64,000 nucleotides of DNA from Oscheius onirici (taxonomy: Eukaryota; Nematoda; Chromadorea; Rhabditida; Rhabditidae), in NCBI GenBank assembly GCA_932521025.1, contig OW051473.1, positions 1,116,001 to 1,180,000 of the forward strand, written 5' to 3'. The position numbers and the translations under genes were made by a program. The notes beneath the pieces were generated by a model that was not told the DNA's origin, searched no databases, and saw nothing but the letters and a program-made list of their open reading frames with translations. This document shows positions 1 through 12,000 of the stretch, piece by piece; position 1 is the stretch's first letter; each line of letters opens with the position of its first letter.

Positions 1-245
1 GAACTGTGAAAGTTGAAACCTTCTGGTTGAAAAATATACTACCACATTTGGGAACTGGACTAGCTGGACTTCTAATTAACACGGACCTCAGTCCTACGTA
101 AAATTAGTTAGAAAAATTGCTCAATTATTAAAATTAGCGAAATTCGGGTACAGACTCGGAGCAAACTTCCCCCACTCTTTCAAATCTGCGCGTTTTAATT
201 GCAGTCAGACGTCTGCTGGATTAAAGTAAGGAAGGGCTCGACGAG

Positions 246-503
246 AGACGCTGTCCTTCTATTTTCTTATGTGCAAAAGGAATTGGACACAAGCTATTTG
301 GTATCCAGTGTTCTGTCATATATATATCATTAACTCCGAGACGCTGATACGATTTTCTCAATCGCAGAAACTCATTTTCTAGGAACATTGCTGGGAAAAC
401 GTGGTTTGACTTATGTTTACGTGGTTTGACTTTATACCTTTTGACTGAAATGTTTTTGAACAATTTCGCGAATTGAGCTTTAACAAAGCTATTTCAGTGT
501 CCC
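246..503. repeat. 258-bp dispersed repeat, copy 1
   Basis: This block matches 8503-8760 with only three visible substitutions and no gaps, and both copies lie in the same orientation. Similarity stops at a gtccc four bases before the start codon of the first chemoreceptor gene. The repeat therefore supplies the last stretch of that gene's upstream region, including an atttcag acceptor-like site at 491-497. On the minus strand it is open for about 75 codons, but I recognise no domain and consider coding use unlikely. It could be a non-autonomous element or a fragment copied between this promoter and the Helitron. Confidence 0.85.
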
Positions 504-507
504 TCTA

Positions 508-1830
508 ATGTCACAAATGAGCTTCCTGGTAACCGATATTATCCTCTTATGCCTTCAAGCAACCTGTATCACCTCATCATGTGTACTTTTACTTCTTTCA
601 AAGTAAGTACTGTAGAATAGAAACTGATTGACTTGTTTTCATTTCCTGGCTGCAAATGTGAAAGGACAAGTACATAAAAAGGGTGCATCATTTTCATGAT
701 TTTTAGAGAAAACTTCTTTCAGAAAAACAAGGATGATCCGCAATGATAACCTTCTTTTGATGCATTCTCTCGTTTTCACAGATCTTCTTACAGCTGCTGG
801 TAGTAAGTAAAATTTCCTTTCAAAATCAAGATAAACTTTTCAGCAATCCCTTACATTGTCTACTTAGCGGCAAACTGGGATCCGAATTACATTCTGCTCA
901 GTCCTTATTACATTATGATCTCCAGTTTACAACTTGCTTTCCAGCTGAAAGTTAACTTGATCATTATCACAGCGATTGCTCTAGACAGATTGTTGGTAAG
1001 CGTTTTGATTTTCTTACCAAAAAAACTAGACTTCAGGCTCTGTTCACACCCGCCATGTACCGTCGGAAAAACCACAAAATCTATGCTTTCGTCGCCGTGA
1101 CTATTGCACACCTTTTCGGAACTTTTGATGTCGTCCTAGAATTTAAAATGTCAGCTTGGCAGCCTGTGGTAAATTGTGCAGCTATTGGCTGCTATGTCGG
1201 AGATCATTTCAGATACTATTGGGGAACGAGTAATGCGGTTGGTCTTTGTGAGCCTAAGAACTCATTATTCTTTCAGATAATGGGAATGTTTGTAATGTTG
1301 TTAATTATCGTCATGATTTTCAAACTCCGACATCTGGCAGCAAATCAGTTTGCAACCGAGACTGGCAGAGAGAAGAGAAAGTTTGAAAAGGTACGAATAA
1401 GAATGTTGCAAGAGCCTGTAAATAAAAACTATTATAGCTCAGGCTTTTGTGTTTTATACATAGTCAATCTTTCTGTATGCTAAAATGGTAATTTCAGGCT
1501 AATCGATCTGCAGTCTGCACCCTCCTCTCCTCCTTAATTTGTATCACTATACCTAGTATTTTTGCTGGAGTCTACGAAATGACAGGAAATTCAATCTTCC
1601 GGACTTTGGGACCATTTTATCTCGTGGGCCTACTTTCAGCAGGTACAAGCACAAAAAATCGAAGCAACAAACTTTTATTAGGATGTGTCCACAGTCTGAG
1701 CCAGCTAATAATGAATCGCGAACTCTCAACAAAACTTCGACACTTTTTCGGAATGAAGACAACAACGACTGTTACTACAATCGAAGCTGCCAGTCGATGG
1801 GATAGCAAATGGTCTTCACAGAAGGCATAG
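508..1830 (+). CDS. Serpentine chemoreceptor, srbc-like (receptor 1)
   Basis: Seven-transmembrane receptor expected in sensory-neuron cilia, coupling an unknown chemical cue to G proteins. I read seven exons: 508-602, from 723, from about 844, from about 1033, from about 1278, from 1499 and from about 1683, ending in TAG. Landmarks are an AIALDRLL motif at the end of TM3 (in place of DRY), then PAMYRRKNHK, a conserved CAAIGC extracellular pair, FRYYWGTSN, KANRSA before TM6, and LGPFYLV in the TM6-TM7 region. The C-x-A-x-GC, YW and K-ANR-A pattern fits the nematode Srbc family as I know it. The frame is open throughout the model, giving about 330 residues. The start at 508 was chosen because an acceptor-like ttcag lies just upstream and the first exon encodes TM1. 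It is the first member of a tandem array. Confidence 0.8.
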
Positions 1831-4237
1831 CTGTTTGTCACAAACATATTTTAAAATGAAATGAACTTATTTATATATGATTTTTTTTTGAAAAATCACA
1901 AAGATTTGTCAAAGGAGGTCAAATATATCCAAACCTGATGGAAAAGCAGAATTATTTGGATACCACAATTTCTACCCAACAACGAATTATTTCGGTAATT
2001 TCAGTTAGCAACAAATTCAGTTTTCCATATTGATATTCCCTAGCGGTTGTTACCATTCGCAAAGCTTAGAGACCTTTGGGTGGACACGAAAATAAGCTTT
2101 TAGTTATGCGAACAGTTTCTACCTGCGTACACGTCTGCTGGTTTTCTTTACGAAATATTCAAACAAAAAACAAGTTTCTGAGTTCAAACATTCAAAATGC
2201 GTATTTTAATAAATGCACAGCATCTTTTTAGTATTCTATTGAAAGAATACAGAAAAACACGCACATTATAACGGAGACTGCCTTTGTTTTTGCTCAACGG
2301 AAAAGACAAGTCGACCAGTTGTGCTTCTCGAGATGTTCAAGTCAGGTTAAAGTTTACTTTTATTTTAGATGTCTGCGTAAAAGATGACTGAACATCTTTT
2401 TTGAAGTTGCTTTATTTCCAGAAAATAAGCTAGACTAATTAGGCCGACACTTTAGAGTTAAACTTTGGATTTTGTTCATTATATCTTTGTTCATCTGTAT
2501 GGATACAACATCAATGCTATGTTTTCTGTTTCAGCCTCCCACATCAAACAGGAATTGGTGCTTTACGAGAAGTTGCACTTTATTTTTCCGAAAAGTTCAG
2601 ATGGTTTTCTTATATTTTCCGGTTTTTCCGTCTTTGGTCAAAGCTTGACGGTTGTTCAGTATTTTGAGGGTAATGATGCTTATTGTTTTCTAGAGGCCGA
2701 CCTGTATGACTGACTCTTGTTTAGTCAGAACCCACTTCTATTTTCAGTTGAAAATAGACGAAAAGTAACCTCGTTTCCTTTCAATTTCCCCATTTTTAGA
2801 ATCAGTTTTGCGAAGCACCATACTTATTTTTTAGAACCCTAACCTCAAAGAACAATCTGTCCCTAATTGTACTCGAGCAACCAAAACTTGCTTCGAAACT
2901 GTTCAATTTTCCTTTCGATCATTGAACCAAAAGCCCGCAAACCAACTCCCTAAGCAATAATTAAGTGTACGTGTCTAACAGAACATATTTTTCCAAGCTT
3001 CCAGCCCAAATTACAGTTTACTAGTGTGGGTACATAGTAATTCGCATAAAGAGCTTCTGTTCTTTCGCACTCAAAGTACTCTCTTCCTAGCGGACGCCGA
3101 CGATTAGAGCAGTGATCATAAGAGCATCCACTTGTCTGTGAGTCTTCTAGACCTGAAAATGATTCATGATGATGTTTGCGAACACATACAGCTGACGCCG
3201 TCTTACACGGTCGAGTTATTTCCTTATTTTTACGGGAGACTGGTCACTACAATCCCTGTCAGACAAACCAATGTGCATAACATTTCACACGTTCCTGTCT
3301 GCACCTTTGGTTATCCAAAGGGAAGTTACTCCCTCATCTTTTCAAAGAAATTGGACGGGAAACCTGACAAGGACAAAAGCTTCCCCTTTACTATTTTCCC
3401 CAAATGTTCAATGATGATTGCAGACGACGACGGTTCGTTCTCGTACTGTATTTTTTTCCAAAAAAGATACTATCAATAAACGTCAGGAAATAGAAACATA
3501 CGTGAGCCTTCTCGCTTGAACAATTTTAATACCAAATATTATGGTACAATAGATGAATCTGAGTCTTACTTCTAATTATTTGTTATGAGTCTTTTGATCG
3601 CGTTTAGTACAAAATGTGCACCGTACTCCAAGACTACTTTGCTATAAAAAGTTATAAAAAAAAACTTCCCCTATTAAAACAGATACGCCGTTTGTTTTGT
3701 CAAGCCTACACTTGAACATTGTAGTTTTGTCGATTTATTTTTTGCTTTGCCTTTTATAAATATAAATGAGTTTTTATAGACTGCCAAGTTAGACGAGTAC
3801 CAAAGTTTTGTGAAGAGCATTCAACTTCCTACCAAAACAAGGTTGGGGTTGTTGCACGATTAGCATGTTTTCAACCGATTTTCAAAGAATTGCCGTCGTA
3901 TTTTTCTCGTTCACACAGTCGTTTGTTCACTCCGGCCACATTTCCTTCATAGTAATTACTTCCAGCACGTCTAACCTGTGTCTTCCCGGGAAATCCTCTT
4001 TGCGCATATTTATTTTTCTACACTTGAACGAACCCGAACACATTATTGTTGACGGCCTTACATAATCCTAGTGGGCTTTGGATGGCCTACGGTATGGGGC
4101 GGGAAATGGGGGAAAAGACAATCCCCGGTCAGTCTTACTCCAACACCGTGTAGGTTAGGTTGCATGACTTTTTCGATGACTCACTTTATTAACCGTAAGG
4201 GCTTTAAAGTTGTATGTTAACATCAGCAGTTGCAGGT
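1831..4237. other. Intergenic region, no convincing gene
   Basis: About 2.4 kb lies between receptors 1 and 2. The longest open stretches are 2465-2713 and 3132-3479 on plus. The second encodes 115 residues with no membrane segments, no motif that I recognise and no clear splice partners. It may be a lone exon or chance. The sequence from about 4090 to 4130 is G-rich. I saw no tRNA or obvious transposon here. Confidence 0.5.
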
Positions 4238-5611
4238 ATGGCTATGGAGCAACTTTTGGCTACCGATATTGTAGTGAACGCTCTTCAAGCCATCTGCATT
4301 GTATCGTCCTCCATACTTCTTTTCTTATCAAAGTAAGTTTTGCAGTACCTAATACGCAGTGTAAATAATATTCTCTTAGCATCTTTTCTTTCGTTAGAAA
4401 AGAGGACCTGAGAAAGCAGTAATTTTGCCCATTTTAGGAAAGCCGGTCTCTTGAGAAATCAAGCTCTTCTCCTCATCTATATTCTAGTTCTGTCCGATCT
4501 GCTACATGCTTCTTTGAGTCAGTTTTTTAGGTGTACAGCAGACAATCAAACTTTAGCTCTACCTTATACCATATACCTCACAGCTAAATGGAACGCCTCA
4601 TCAATATCGCTCAACCCCAGATATGTCATCTTCTCCAGCGTACCTCTTCCTTTTCAATTGAAATTTAACCTCGTGATTATTTCAGCCGTTGCTATTGACA
4701 GACTCTTGGTACGGACGTTAACAAACGCTAGTTGACAATAAATTTAGGCTCTGTTTGTACCAGCCGTCTACAGAAAGAAGAATCACAAAAAATGCGCATT
4801 CACTGTTTGCTGCATTGGAGCCTTCTTGGGATGCATGGACGTTGGACTCGAGTTTCTTTTGACCGACTTTTCCGAAAAACCGAACTGCACAGCAATAGGC
4901 TGTACAATCGGGGAAGGATTCAGATACTACTGGGGAACTAGCAATGCCGTAAGTTTTGCCAAAATAATTGTTGAAATTGAGGTGTTTTCAGTTAATGGGC
5001 TTCGTGGTCATGCTGCTGATCATGATAATGATGTTCAAGCTCAAAGTTGTGGCTGACAACTCGGTTCTTAATACGAACGATAGGGATCAGCGGCGATACA
5101 GCAAAATAAGTAGAATATATCAAAATTTTTGTTCATAGGAGCTCCCTAAGAAAAATAAATGTGGAAATCATGTTTCCGACTTTTGTTCGACCCAATTTTT
5201 ATCAATAGTAGAACGAGTTTGTGTTCCAGCCTCATTACTGACGTTCAAAAAAATACTCACTTAAAAAAGTCGATGTTAAATTTTCAGGCCAACCGCTCTG
5301 CCATGATTAGTCTCTTCTCTTCATTTGTTTTCATCACAATCCCGAGTATTTTTGCCGGCGTTTTCGAGATGACCGGCACGTCCATTTTCCGCATCATTGG
5401 TCCTTTTTACATTGTTGGTCTACTGGCAGCTGGATGTGTCCACAGCATCAGTCAGCTCGTCTTGAACAAAGAACTGAGGTCAAAGTTTGCAAAAGTCTTT
5501 GGCTTCACTCCAGTCACCATTGTGTCGGTTGGTGGAACTGCCAGTCGCTGGATTTCGAGTCAGAAATCTTCTTCTCAAGCACCAACTAACCAACAAAAAC
5601 CAAGATACTAA
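4238..5611 (+). CDS. Serpentine chemoreceptor, srbc-like (receptor 2)
   Basis: Closest relative in the window to receptor 1, with the same intron positions. The start ATG at 4238 follows an acceptor-like ttgcag. TM1 and TM2 are in the first two exons. A short intron (about 39 nt, beginning gtcagt near 4517) precedes the LPYTIYL exon. TM3 ends AVAIDRLL, followed by PAVYRKKNHK, NCTAIGC, FRYYWGTSNA, KANRSAMISLF and IGPFYIVGLLAAGC. The tail is rich in Ser, Gln and Thr and ends at TAA 5609-5611. A polyadenylation signal aataaa lies at 5666-5671. The predicted role is ligand detection in sensory neurons; the ligand is unknown. The frame looks intact. Confidence 0.82.
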
Positions 5612-5852
5612 TTTCTGTGCCAAATCGTCATACAATTTTGTAAATAGTGTATTATATTTGTCATAAATAAATTCATTTTTGCATTTTACCGTCTCACACT
5701 TCGACGTAATCATCAAAATAGATAAGAAAACTTCTCTGAAAAGCCTCAGGGACTCCTTTCGAAAATAGCAGCCATAACTAATAAATATCGCGGCACATGA
5801 TGAATGAAATTGAATGATTGGCTTCTGCCTTCTGCATTGCCGCGCTGACCGA

Positions 5853-5936
5853 GCACGGATGGCCGAGTGGTCTAAGGCGGTGGACTTAAGTTCCACTCCT
5901 CGTTTGAGGGCATGGGTTCGAACCCCATTTCGTGCA
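5853..5936 (+). tRNA. tRNA-Leu (anticodon TAA)
   Basis: The acceptor stem GCACGGA pairs with TTCGTGC. The D-arm region GATGGCCGAGTGG matches the A box. The anticodon arm is GTGGA-CTTAAGT-TCCAC with TAA at the anticodon, followed by a long variable arm typical of class II tRNAs and a T-arm with GGTTCGAACCC (B box). The gene is 84 nt including the discriminator A. No intron is seen. A T-run follows at about 5940 and can serve as the Pol III terminator. Confidence 0.95.
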
Positions 5937-7289
5937 AATGTTTTATTCAATATATTTTTATTCCTTTGCTAGTGTATCTGTAAACCACTGCAATCAATGT
6001 GTGCTTGAACAAACAGCAACACCCGAAAATTGCAACAGCTGTTAAAATTTTCTAAGAAACTGAGTTTCCAGTCCTTGCAAAAGCCAAGTTGAGGGCAAGG
6101 CTGTCAATTGCCTGCAATAAATCTTCTTTCATACATAGAGTTCTACATAAAATTAAGCGCGTCCAGATTTCCCACCATCACTCGTTTGTGCTCAAGTTAC
6201 TAAAGTCGGTAGCGAGAATAAAAAAATATTCACTTTTGCTGTCTGTAAAAATTTTTGATTTCCCAAGTGTTTGAAAAATGAGTCAATTACAATAGTTGCA
6301 CTTTAAGTTGAACTTTTTACTGGCAAAAGGAAAATGGTAATGCAGCCCCAAATTAGCGAAGTGTGTTTAATGAAATGTTGTTATCAGAAGGAAGAGGTTT
6401 CGAAGTTTTTTGCATTTGTTGTAACAAGGGGGCGGCAATCTCACTTCTCCAGTGCCGCTCTATTATATATCCTCTTACTTAATATTTTTCTCGCGTGTTG
6501 ATTTTAGAAATAGTCTTAGGCTTTTTTTTCTGTAAAAAAGGCACATAAATATCTCAATTCTTGGGCAAATAGGTTTTGCAACTGTAGAACTCGGTTTTCT
6601 AGACAGAAACACAAAAAGTTGACAAAAACTTGATTTCAAAAAAACAGCCTTTACTGACTAATGACGACGCTTCGTATCTTTGTAACATGAACTAATGCAA
6701 TAACGAATTGTTTCAGATCTTTACGTGACCTCTACTTACTCTCTTCTAAGCTGTTGAGGCGAAAACAGAACAGCACAGCCAGCTAACACAGGTAAAGTGT
6801 CTTGACCTGTCCTAATTGACATCCAGCGAGAGATCCAAAAATGTCCTAGACTAGCCCTATTTCGTCCATGTTAACTGTAACACACTCTGATTTCTCAGGG
6901 ACAGAAGATGCACCAAGACAGTTGAACGGAACCGTGATCAACACGAAAGACCCAACGGACGCCAACGGAAAAATCTGCCGTAAGGACGTCATCATCACCA
7001 TGGAAGGCGTCCCCGAGACGATACCGATCTCGAAGGCTTAGCATGGACCTGTGGAGTCAACATCAGAAGTTCGACCTGCTGCTAACCGCAGTCCGGATGC
7101 CCGGAAGTACGGCAGTACGTTTATCCGAGCCGGCAAAGTCGCTACGTGACCTCTGTTCTTGGGCGAAATCCGAGAACTAACTCTTCCGACCAGATTAATC
7201 CCGTCAAGTGTGGTTCTCATGAAGGAAGATCATCCGTTCCGGGATAAAAGCAGCGCCTGGAACAAGAAGACTGGCTCATAAACAAAAAT
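5937..7289. other. Intergenic region with a coding-like remnant
   Basis: No complete gene is recognised. Between about 6899 and 7040 the plus strand reads as an open, GC-richer, protein-like stretch (a VINTKDPTDANGK-like run ending in TAG). The sequence on to about 7260 keeps this different base composition. It adjoins the broken end of the Helitron helicase, so it may be captured or residual transposon coding sequence. I could not assign it to a family. Confidence 0.4.
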
Positions 7290-8235
7290 TTAAAAGAGAC
7301 CGTCCTTGACATTCAAATTTCGTAGCAGCAGCACAACCGCGCCCTTTTTCAGACGGAGAGTGTGGGGAGGAAGATTGGACGGATTTTGCTTGTTCAAGAA
7401 CTCAATGGGATAGAAATTCTGGCCATCGTCGTCGGCGTCAACACAGTCAACACTGTGGAATTCTCTGACTTCTCCTGAAAGCGAGCACAGTGAGAAGGAA
7501 AATAAAAGTGTCTGACCTCGCATCCTCTCCAAAATTGTGTTGTTCACACGGTCAACATCTTTGTTTTTTGGACAGAGTATAGCCCTTTTGCTTATGGAGT
7601 CCGGGTTGTCGAATGAGCCGTCAAATGTCTCTTGGATCAGATCTCCGGCACTCATAATTCCCGGCAACAGCGTGATCTTTCCGCTCTCATCTTGAGGCAA
7701 AGTGCCATTTCCAACTCGAAGAAGGTAGCGCATCCAATCAATTTGATCTTGCTCGACTCGCATATTGCGGGTAAGTCGAATCTGTTGGAAAAGACGGAAA
7801 TGAACGCAGTTTTTCAAATCTCGAATGGCTGGAATTGGCCAACACTGGGAGGAATTGGAAGGACCTGTAAAGAGAATAAGAGATACTTCGAGTTCACTAA
7901 CTTGTCTGAAATCGCCTCCAAGCAGTACTGATTTACCTCCAAAGGGCTCTGTATTGTCGTTTAGATCCTTTAGAACGGTGTCCATGGTTGCGAGCATCGC
8001 TCCAGACAACATTGACGCTTCGTCCACAATGAAAAACTCAATTTCCTTCAATTTTCTTCCCTCCTTCGAGTTTGGCTTCATGCTTGAAATACGGCAATCA
8101 TTGGAAATGCTGAATTTGAACAGAGAAGCAAGGGTCTGTCCACGAGGCAGATTTTTTGAGCTTCTGTACTGGAACGATAATATTACTTTGTTATCAATTC
8201 ACAGAAGTTATACGCAACCGGTTGTGTGTTCTTAG
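7290..8235 (-). pseudogene. Helitron PIF1-like helicase, truncated
   Basis: The protein shows FFIVDEASMLS (Walker B), LLGGDFRQV, LTRNMR, an N-x-ILERMRG segment, YPIEFLNKQNPSNLPPH and LLRNLNVKDGLF. These are characteristic of PIF1/RecD2-type DNA helicases fused to Helitron Rep proteins. A short intron-like gap after ILERMR (gtcag...ttcag) restores the expected sequence. The upstream GKT nucleotide-binding loop is missing. The protein ends exactly where families usually continue with the NGTRL motif. It cannot encode an active helicase as it stands. Confidence 0.85.
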
Positions 8236-8502
8236 CCAGCGAGGCATGAAATTTGACTGAGAAAATAGCATTTCCTTGTTTTGATTACAGACGAACGCCT
8301 TCTTGACCTAGACGAACACGCTAGCATGAATTTCTGAAAATGAAATTTATTATGGAATTTAGTGAAAACATATTTTGACCTTGAAAATCATACTAGATCA
8401 AAAGTTTAATTAAAGATGTAGGTAGACACAGTAAGAACATTATGGAAAACCTGATCTTGCAAAAGTCAAAAGTAATAAGTGCAAGGAAGATATGAAGAAA
8501 GA

Positions 8503-8760
8503 AGACGCTGTCCTTCTATTTTCTTGTGTGCAAAAGGAATTGGACACAAGCTATTTGGTATCCAGTGTTCTGTCAGATATATATCATTAACTCCGAGACG
8601 CTGATACGATTTTCTCAATCGCAGAAACTCATTTTCTAGGAACATTGCTGGGAAAACGTGGTTTGATTTATGTTTACGTGGTTTGACTTTATACCTTTTG
8701 ACTGAAATGTTTTTGAACAATTTCGCGAATTGAGCTTTAACAAAGCTATTTCAGTGTCCC
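8503..8760. repeat. 258-bp dispersed repeat, copy 2 (inside Helitron)
   Basis: Nearly identical to 246-503 (three substitutions). It interrupts the Helitron between the Rep-helicase linker and the helicase. The linker reading frame on the minus strand ends three codons after entering this block. Flanking sequence on both sides differs from that around copy 1. Its high identity to copy 1 contrasts with the decay of the surrounding Helitron and suggests a recent copying event. Confidence 0.85.
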
Positions 8761-9158
8761 ATTGTAGATGTTATCGACGCTTGAGACTGTTCAGGATTGG
8801 CGCGTGGAAGAGGGAGCATCGAATTGAGCTCGGCCTGATAGTCGGTTTGGTCATCCAAATCAATATCAGCTCTGGGTTCCGAAGGCATTCCACTGGACAC
8901 CGCTTCGGCCATTGAAGACATTAGGTGATCAGAAGAGTTGAGAAGTCCGAGAGCTTTGGCAGCCTCACTGAAGGTTGGATAGATGTGGCCTTGAATGTTC
9001 CGAAGATCTTCGAACTTTGTCGATCCTTTGATGTGGAAGAGCAGCAGACGGAAGGCATAACGTTCGGCTTCACGAGGATTGGCCATCATCACACGCCCAA
9101 TATTGGAGTTCCCAGCCCTCTTTGTTTTCCAGCGTCCCTTGAAGCTCTGATTGTTCAT
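8751..9158 (-). pseudogene. Helitron Rep-helicase linker fragment
   Basis: The minus-strand product contains RVMMANPREAERYAFRLLL, GSTKFEDLRNIQGHIYPTF and EAAKALGLL. These correspond to the conserved stretch between the Rep nuclease and the PIF1 helicase in Helitron proteins (arginine-rich linker, then the YPTF-x-EA-x-ALGLL block). It is cut off at its C-terminal end by the 258-bp repeat. Sequence joining it to the Rep part (about 9160-9320) is interrupted by stops or a short intron. Confidence 0.75.
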
Positions 9159-9321
9159 TTGGAACTCCTAAAATTGGGCTTTCGTAGTTGTAGGCTATCT
9201 TACCTGCGAATCCTCATATGTGAAATGTTCGAGCATTTCGTGATAGAATAATGTCCGAGGATCTACGGGACCAAGGTCCGCGCCTCTATCCTCCACTCTT
9301 GGCACACGTTGAAGTAAGCCA

Positions 9322-10453
9322 TCAATGTCGTGTTCTTGATACACCGCAGAGCCTCATTCGCTCGATGTCTGTTGAAGACAACGCTCTGATTGTTTTCCAA
9401 GTGAATCTTAGGCGATAGTTAATACATAGAATTGAAAATGGAATTACCGAAAGAATAATGACAGAATGTGATTTTTTCTGCACTGGAAAGGCCAAAATTC
9501 GATGCATGCCTTCCGGCGGACAAATGTAACGCCCATCAATGTAGTCCTTGATTTCATCCACAACTTCCAGTTGGAGCTCCGCTCGGTCATTACCTTTGAA
9601 TATGTACTTGTAAATGTACTTGGTGGCTCCGATCATGACGCATATCTCCGCATTCACATGGCAATCATACTTGACGGACAAATATTTGCAGTAAGTGACC
9701 ACGTCGCGACTGTCGTACATCTGTAAGTAAGTGTTTCTGATGGGCTGATAAGTACAAACCGTGGAATTCCCGCGAGCATCTGTGATTCGAGCGATGGCAC
9801 GATTGTCTCTTCTTCTCGTCTGAACGAACCCATCATCGATCAACCTTGTTTCTTCGGCCCACTGCTTGGGGAATCTCTTCGAACATTCGTTCTTCTCGGC
9901 GTTCCAACACACTGATCCAGGTTCGCATTTCCTGTGCAAATTGTGACTGGAGATGGTCTTGAAAACGGGATAGAATGGGTCAGTGGCGTCAACACATAGA
10001 GGCAATTCCGAACTAATGATGCTGTCGACTGAAAGAGAAGTTGTCAGAGACAATGAATGGAACTTACTGAGATCTGCAGTGTCCGGTTTGTCCACAGGAG
10101 CCATTGTGAAGAGCATGTGCGCGTGTGGGAGCCCTTTTTTCTGCCATTCTGTGACAGAGACCCATGCCAGGGTTTTCCCAAGAATCCAGTGTTCGGTAAT
10201 ATCGGACAGGAACGCTTTGTGTTTCATCTTGAAAACTCTTGCCGTCAAGTCTGGAGCATCTTGAGCCGTTTGTCCTGGAAGCAGATTTTCCGTAATTTCC
10301 CGCCACTTTGGATTGGATGTCATCGTTATAAAGTAATCGGGCTTTCCGAATCTTGTGACAATTGTCATTCCGTCCTGAATGAAACTTCAATGGGGGAAGG
10401 TCAATGTCAACATACTTTGTAGGCCGCCTGCATATAGCGAGGAGAATTGACAA
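9322..10453 (-). pseudogene. Helitron Rep nuclease domain (HUH type)
   Basis: The longest minus-strand run starts with FGKPDYFITMTSNPKWREI. It contains EWQKKGLPHAHMLFTM, in which HAH is the HUH metal-binding motif, and TKYIYKYIFKG, the region holding the paired catalytic tyrosines of Helitron transposases. Both key motifs look chemically complete. The surrounding frame needs at least one frameshift or short intron to join the upstream N-terminal pieces. In an active element this protein nicks DNA and starts rolling-circle transposition. Confidence 0.85.
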
Positions 10454-12000
10454 AAGTAGAACCGAGAACTATACGTGTGCCAAACTGGTTCTTGTGCTCC
10501 GTTTGCAACAGACTCTTGTAGTTGCTGATAGCTTTCGGCACGTAGCTGTCCTTGATTTTGACGGTGCCAATCTGTTCTTTGAGATTCGATGCTGACCCAG
10601 TTATCTACGATGAACTGACAGAAGAGACGGCGGCCGTGGTGTAGAGGATTAAAAGTACCAGCTCTTCTCATAAGGAAGTAGCGGCAGTACATGAGGAGAG
10701 TGCATTTTCTTCCTTGTCGGCCTCGCTGGACGCACAGGAGCCTATCCGTGGACCACATATCCGCTTCCGACTGATTGTAGAAGAAAAGAGGATAGAGCAT
10801 TGAGTCTATACCCTATAATAGTTCAGTGTTAAAAAGGGAAAAAAATCCTACTTTATCGAAAGCCCGGACCACTCTCAAACCACCATTGACTCCAGTAACT
10901 CCTGCATCTCTTGCTCTCACTGAATATTCACATTCCGGAACCATTCCATCGGCATAGAGAACAAAGACGGCCGCGACTTCATTCGTGACAGGCAAGTTGT
11001 AACGGCGTCTATCAACGTTCCTTCCCAGGTGGAAAAGTAGGCGAACATCTGGGCATTCTCTATCCTCTCGGATCGCGGCGTCCCGTTCAGTAGTATATAC
11101 CTCTCCTAACATCTTGAAGTTGGCAGCATGAATGTAATGGTCGTGCATGAAGCGAGAAAGGGCAACCATGAGCTGCTGGTCACAATGGAAATTGGCAACA
11201 TGGCCGGAACGAAGATTAGCGGCTTCAACAGCATCCACAATGTATAATTGGCCGTATGTTGGAGACTGGCCTTCATTCGGCACGGCATTTCCAATAGCTC
11301 TTGTCACTGATCCATGCACGTGAAAAACATGAATTCCCGGCCCTCTTGGCTGCTTGATCTGAATAAGAGTTTTGAAAAGTTTGTATGAAACAGTACTTTG
11401 CAATTTAGTGAAGCGACTGAGTGACTGTTGTTGAAGGATCTGGTGTTCTCCAAAAAGTTACGGCTGAGAGGGTTTCCGCCAGTGTACAAATCTTGTAGAT
11501 CGTGATGAAAGTCCGTGAAAAGGGGAATTCTAATCTGGCCATTCACACAGAAAATGTTGTAACTTCCGTCACGCTGTCGACAGAACTCACCTAGAGAAGG
11601 TTGTTGTAAGACTCAGAAACTAACTTTGGAAAAAGTTGGCATGACACTGTGAGCATGACGAATTCATAGAGCCAATGTAATGCTTGTCAACAGTATCAGT
11701 ATACGCAATTCTGTACAGAGGCTTATTCCGAGAGTTGTGGGCTCTTCTGGCTCGGAACGCTGAGCGTTGGTCATCCTAAACTCGGTGGTAAAGTTGAAAA
11801 ATAAAGTACTAACTCGTTGTAGATGCGCTAATCTTTCAGCATCTGAGAGTCGGCGTGTATTTGTCTCCTCCTCTGTCTCTTTGGCTCGAGCCCTTCTCAT
11901 TCCATCAGCATTAGCAGCATTCCTTTCGGCAGTCTCCTCTTCTGTCTCAGCAGCCCGAGCTCTTCGCGTCCCTTCTGCATTGGCTGCATTTCGCATCAGC
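10387..12000 (-). pseudogene. Helitron-like N-terminal region, fragmented
   Basis: Minus-strand pieces at 10387-10800, 10813-11403, 11304-11546 and 11664-11996 line up with the N-terminal part of Helitron proteins. They include blocks like FCQFIVDNWVSIE, RRYNLPVTNEVAAVFV, YGQLYIVDAVEAA and a repeated Arg/Glu-rich RRARA-ETEEET segment at the very N-terminus. The pieces are in different frames with short gaps, so this is a decaying gene rather than one coding sequence. A 20-bp direct repeat (cagctggcgtgatgactccg, twice) lies at about 11998-12040. Confidence 0.7.

Noticed and set aside
221-463. Minus-strand ORF of 80 codons repeated at 8466-8720
   Set aside because: The similarity is explained by the 258-bp DNA repeat; no codon-level constraint or domain is visible.
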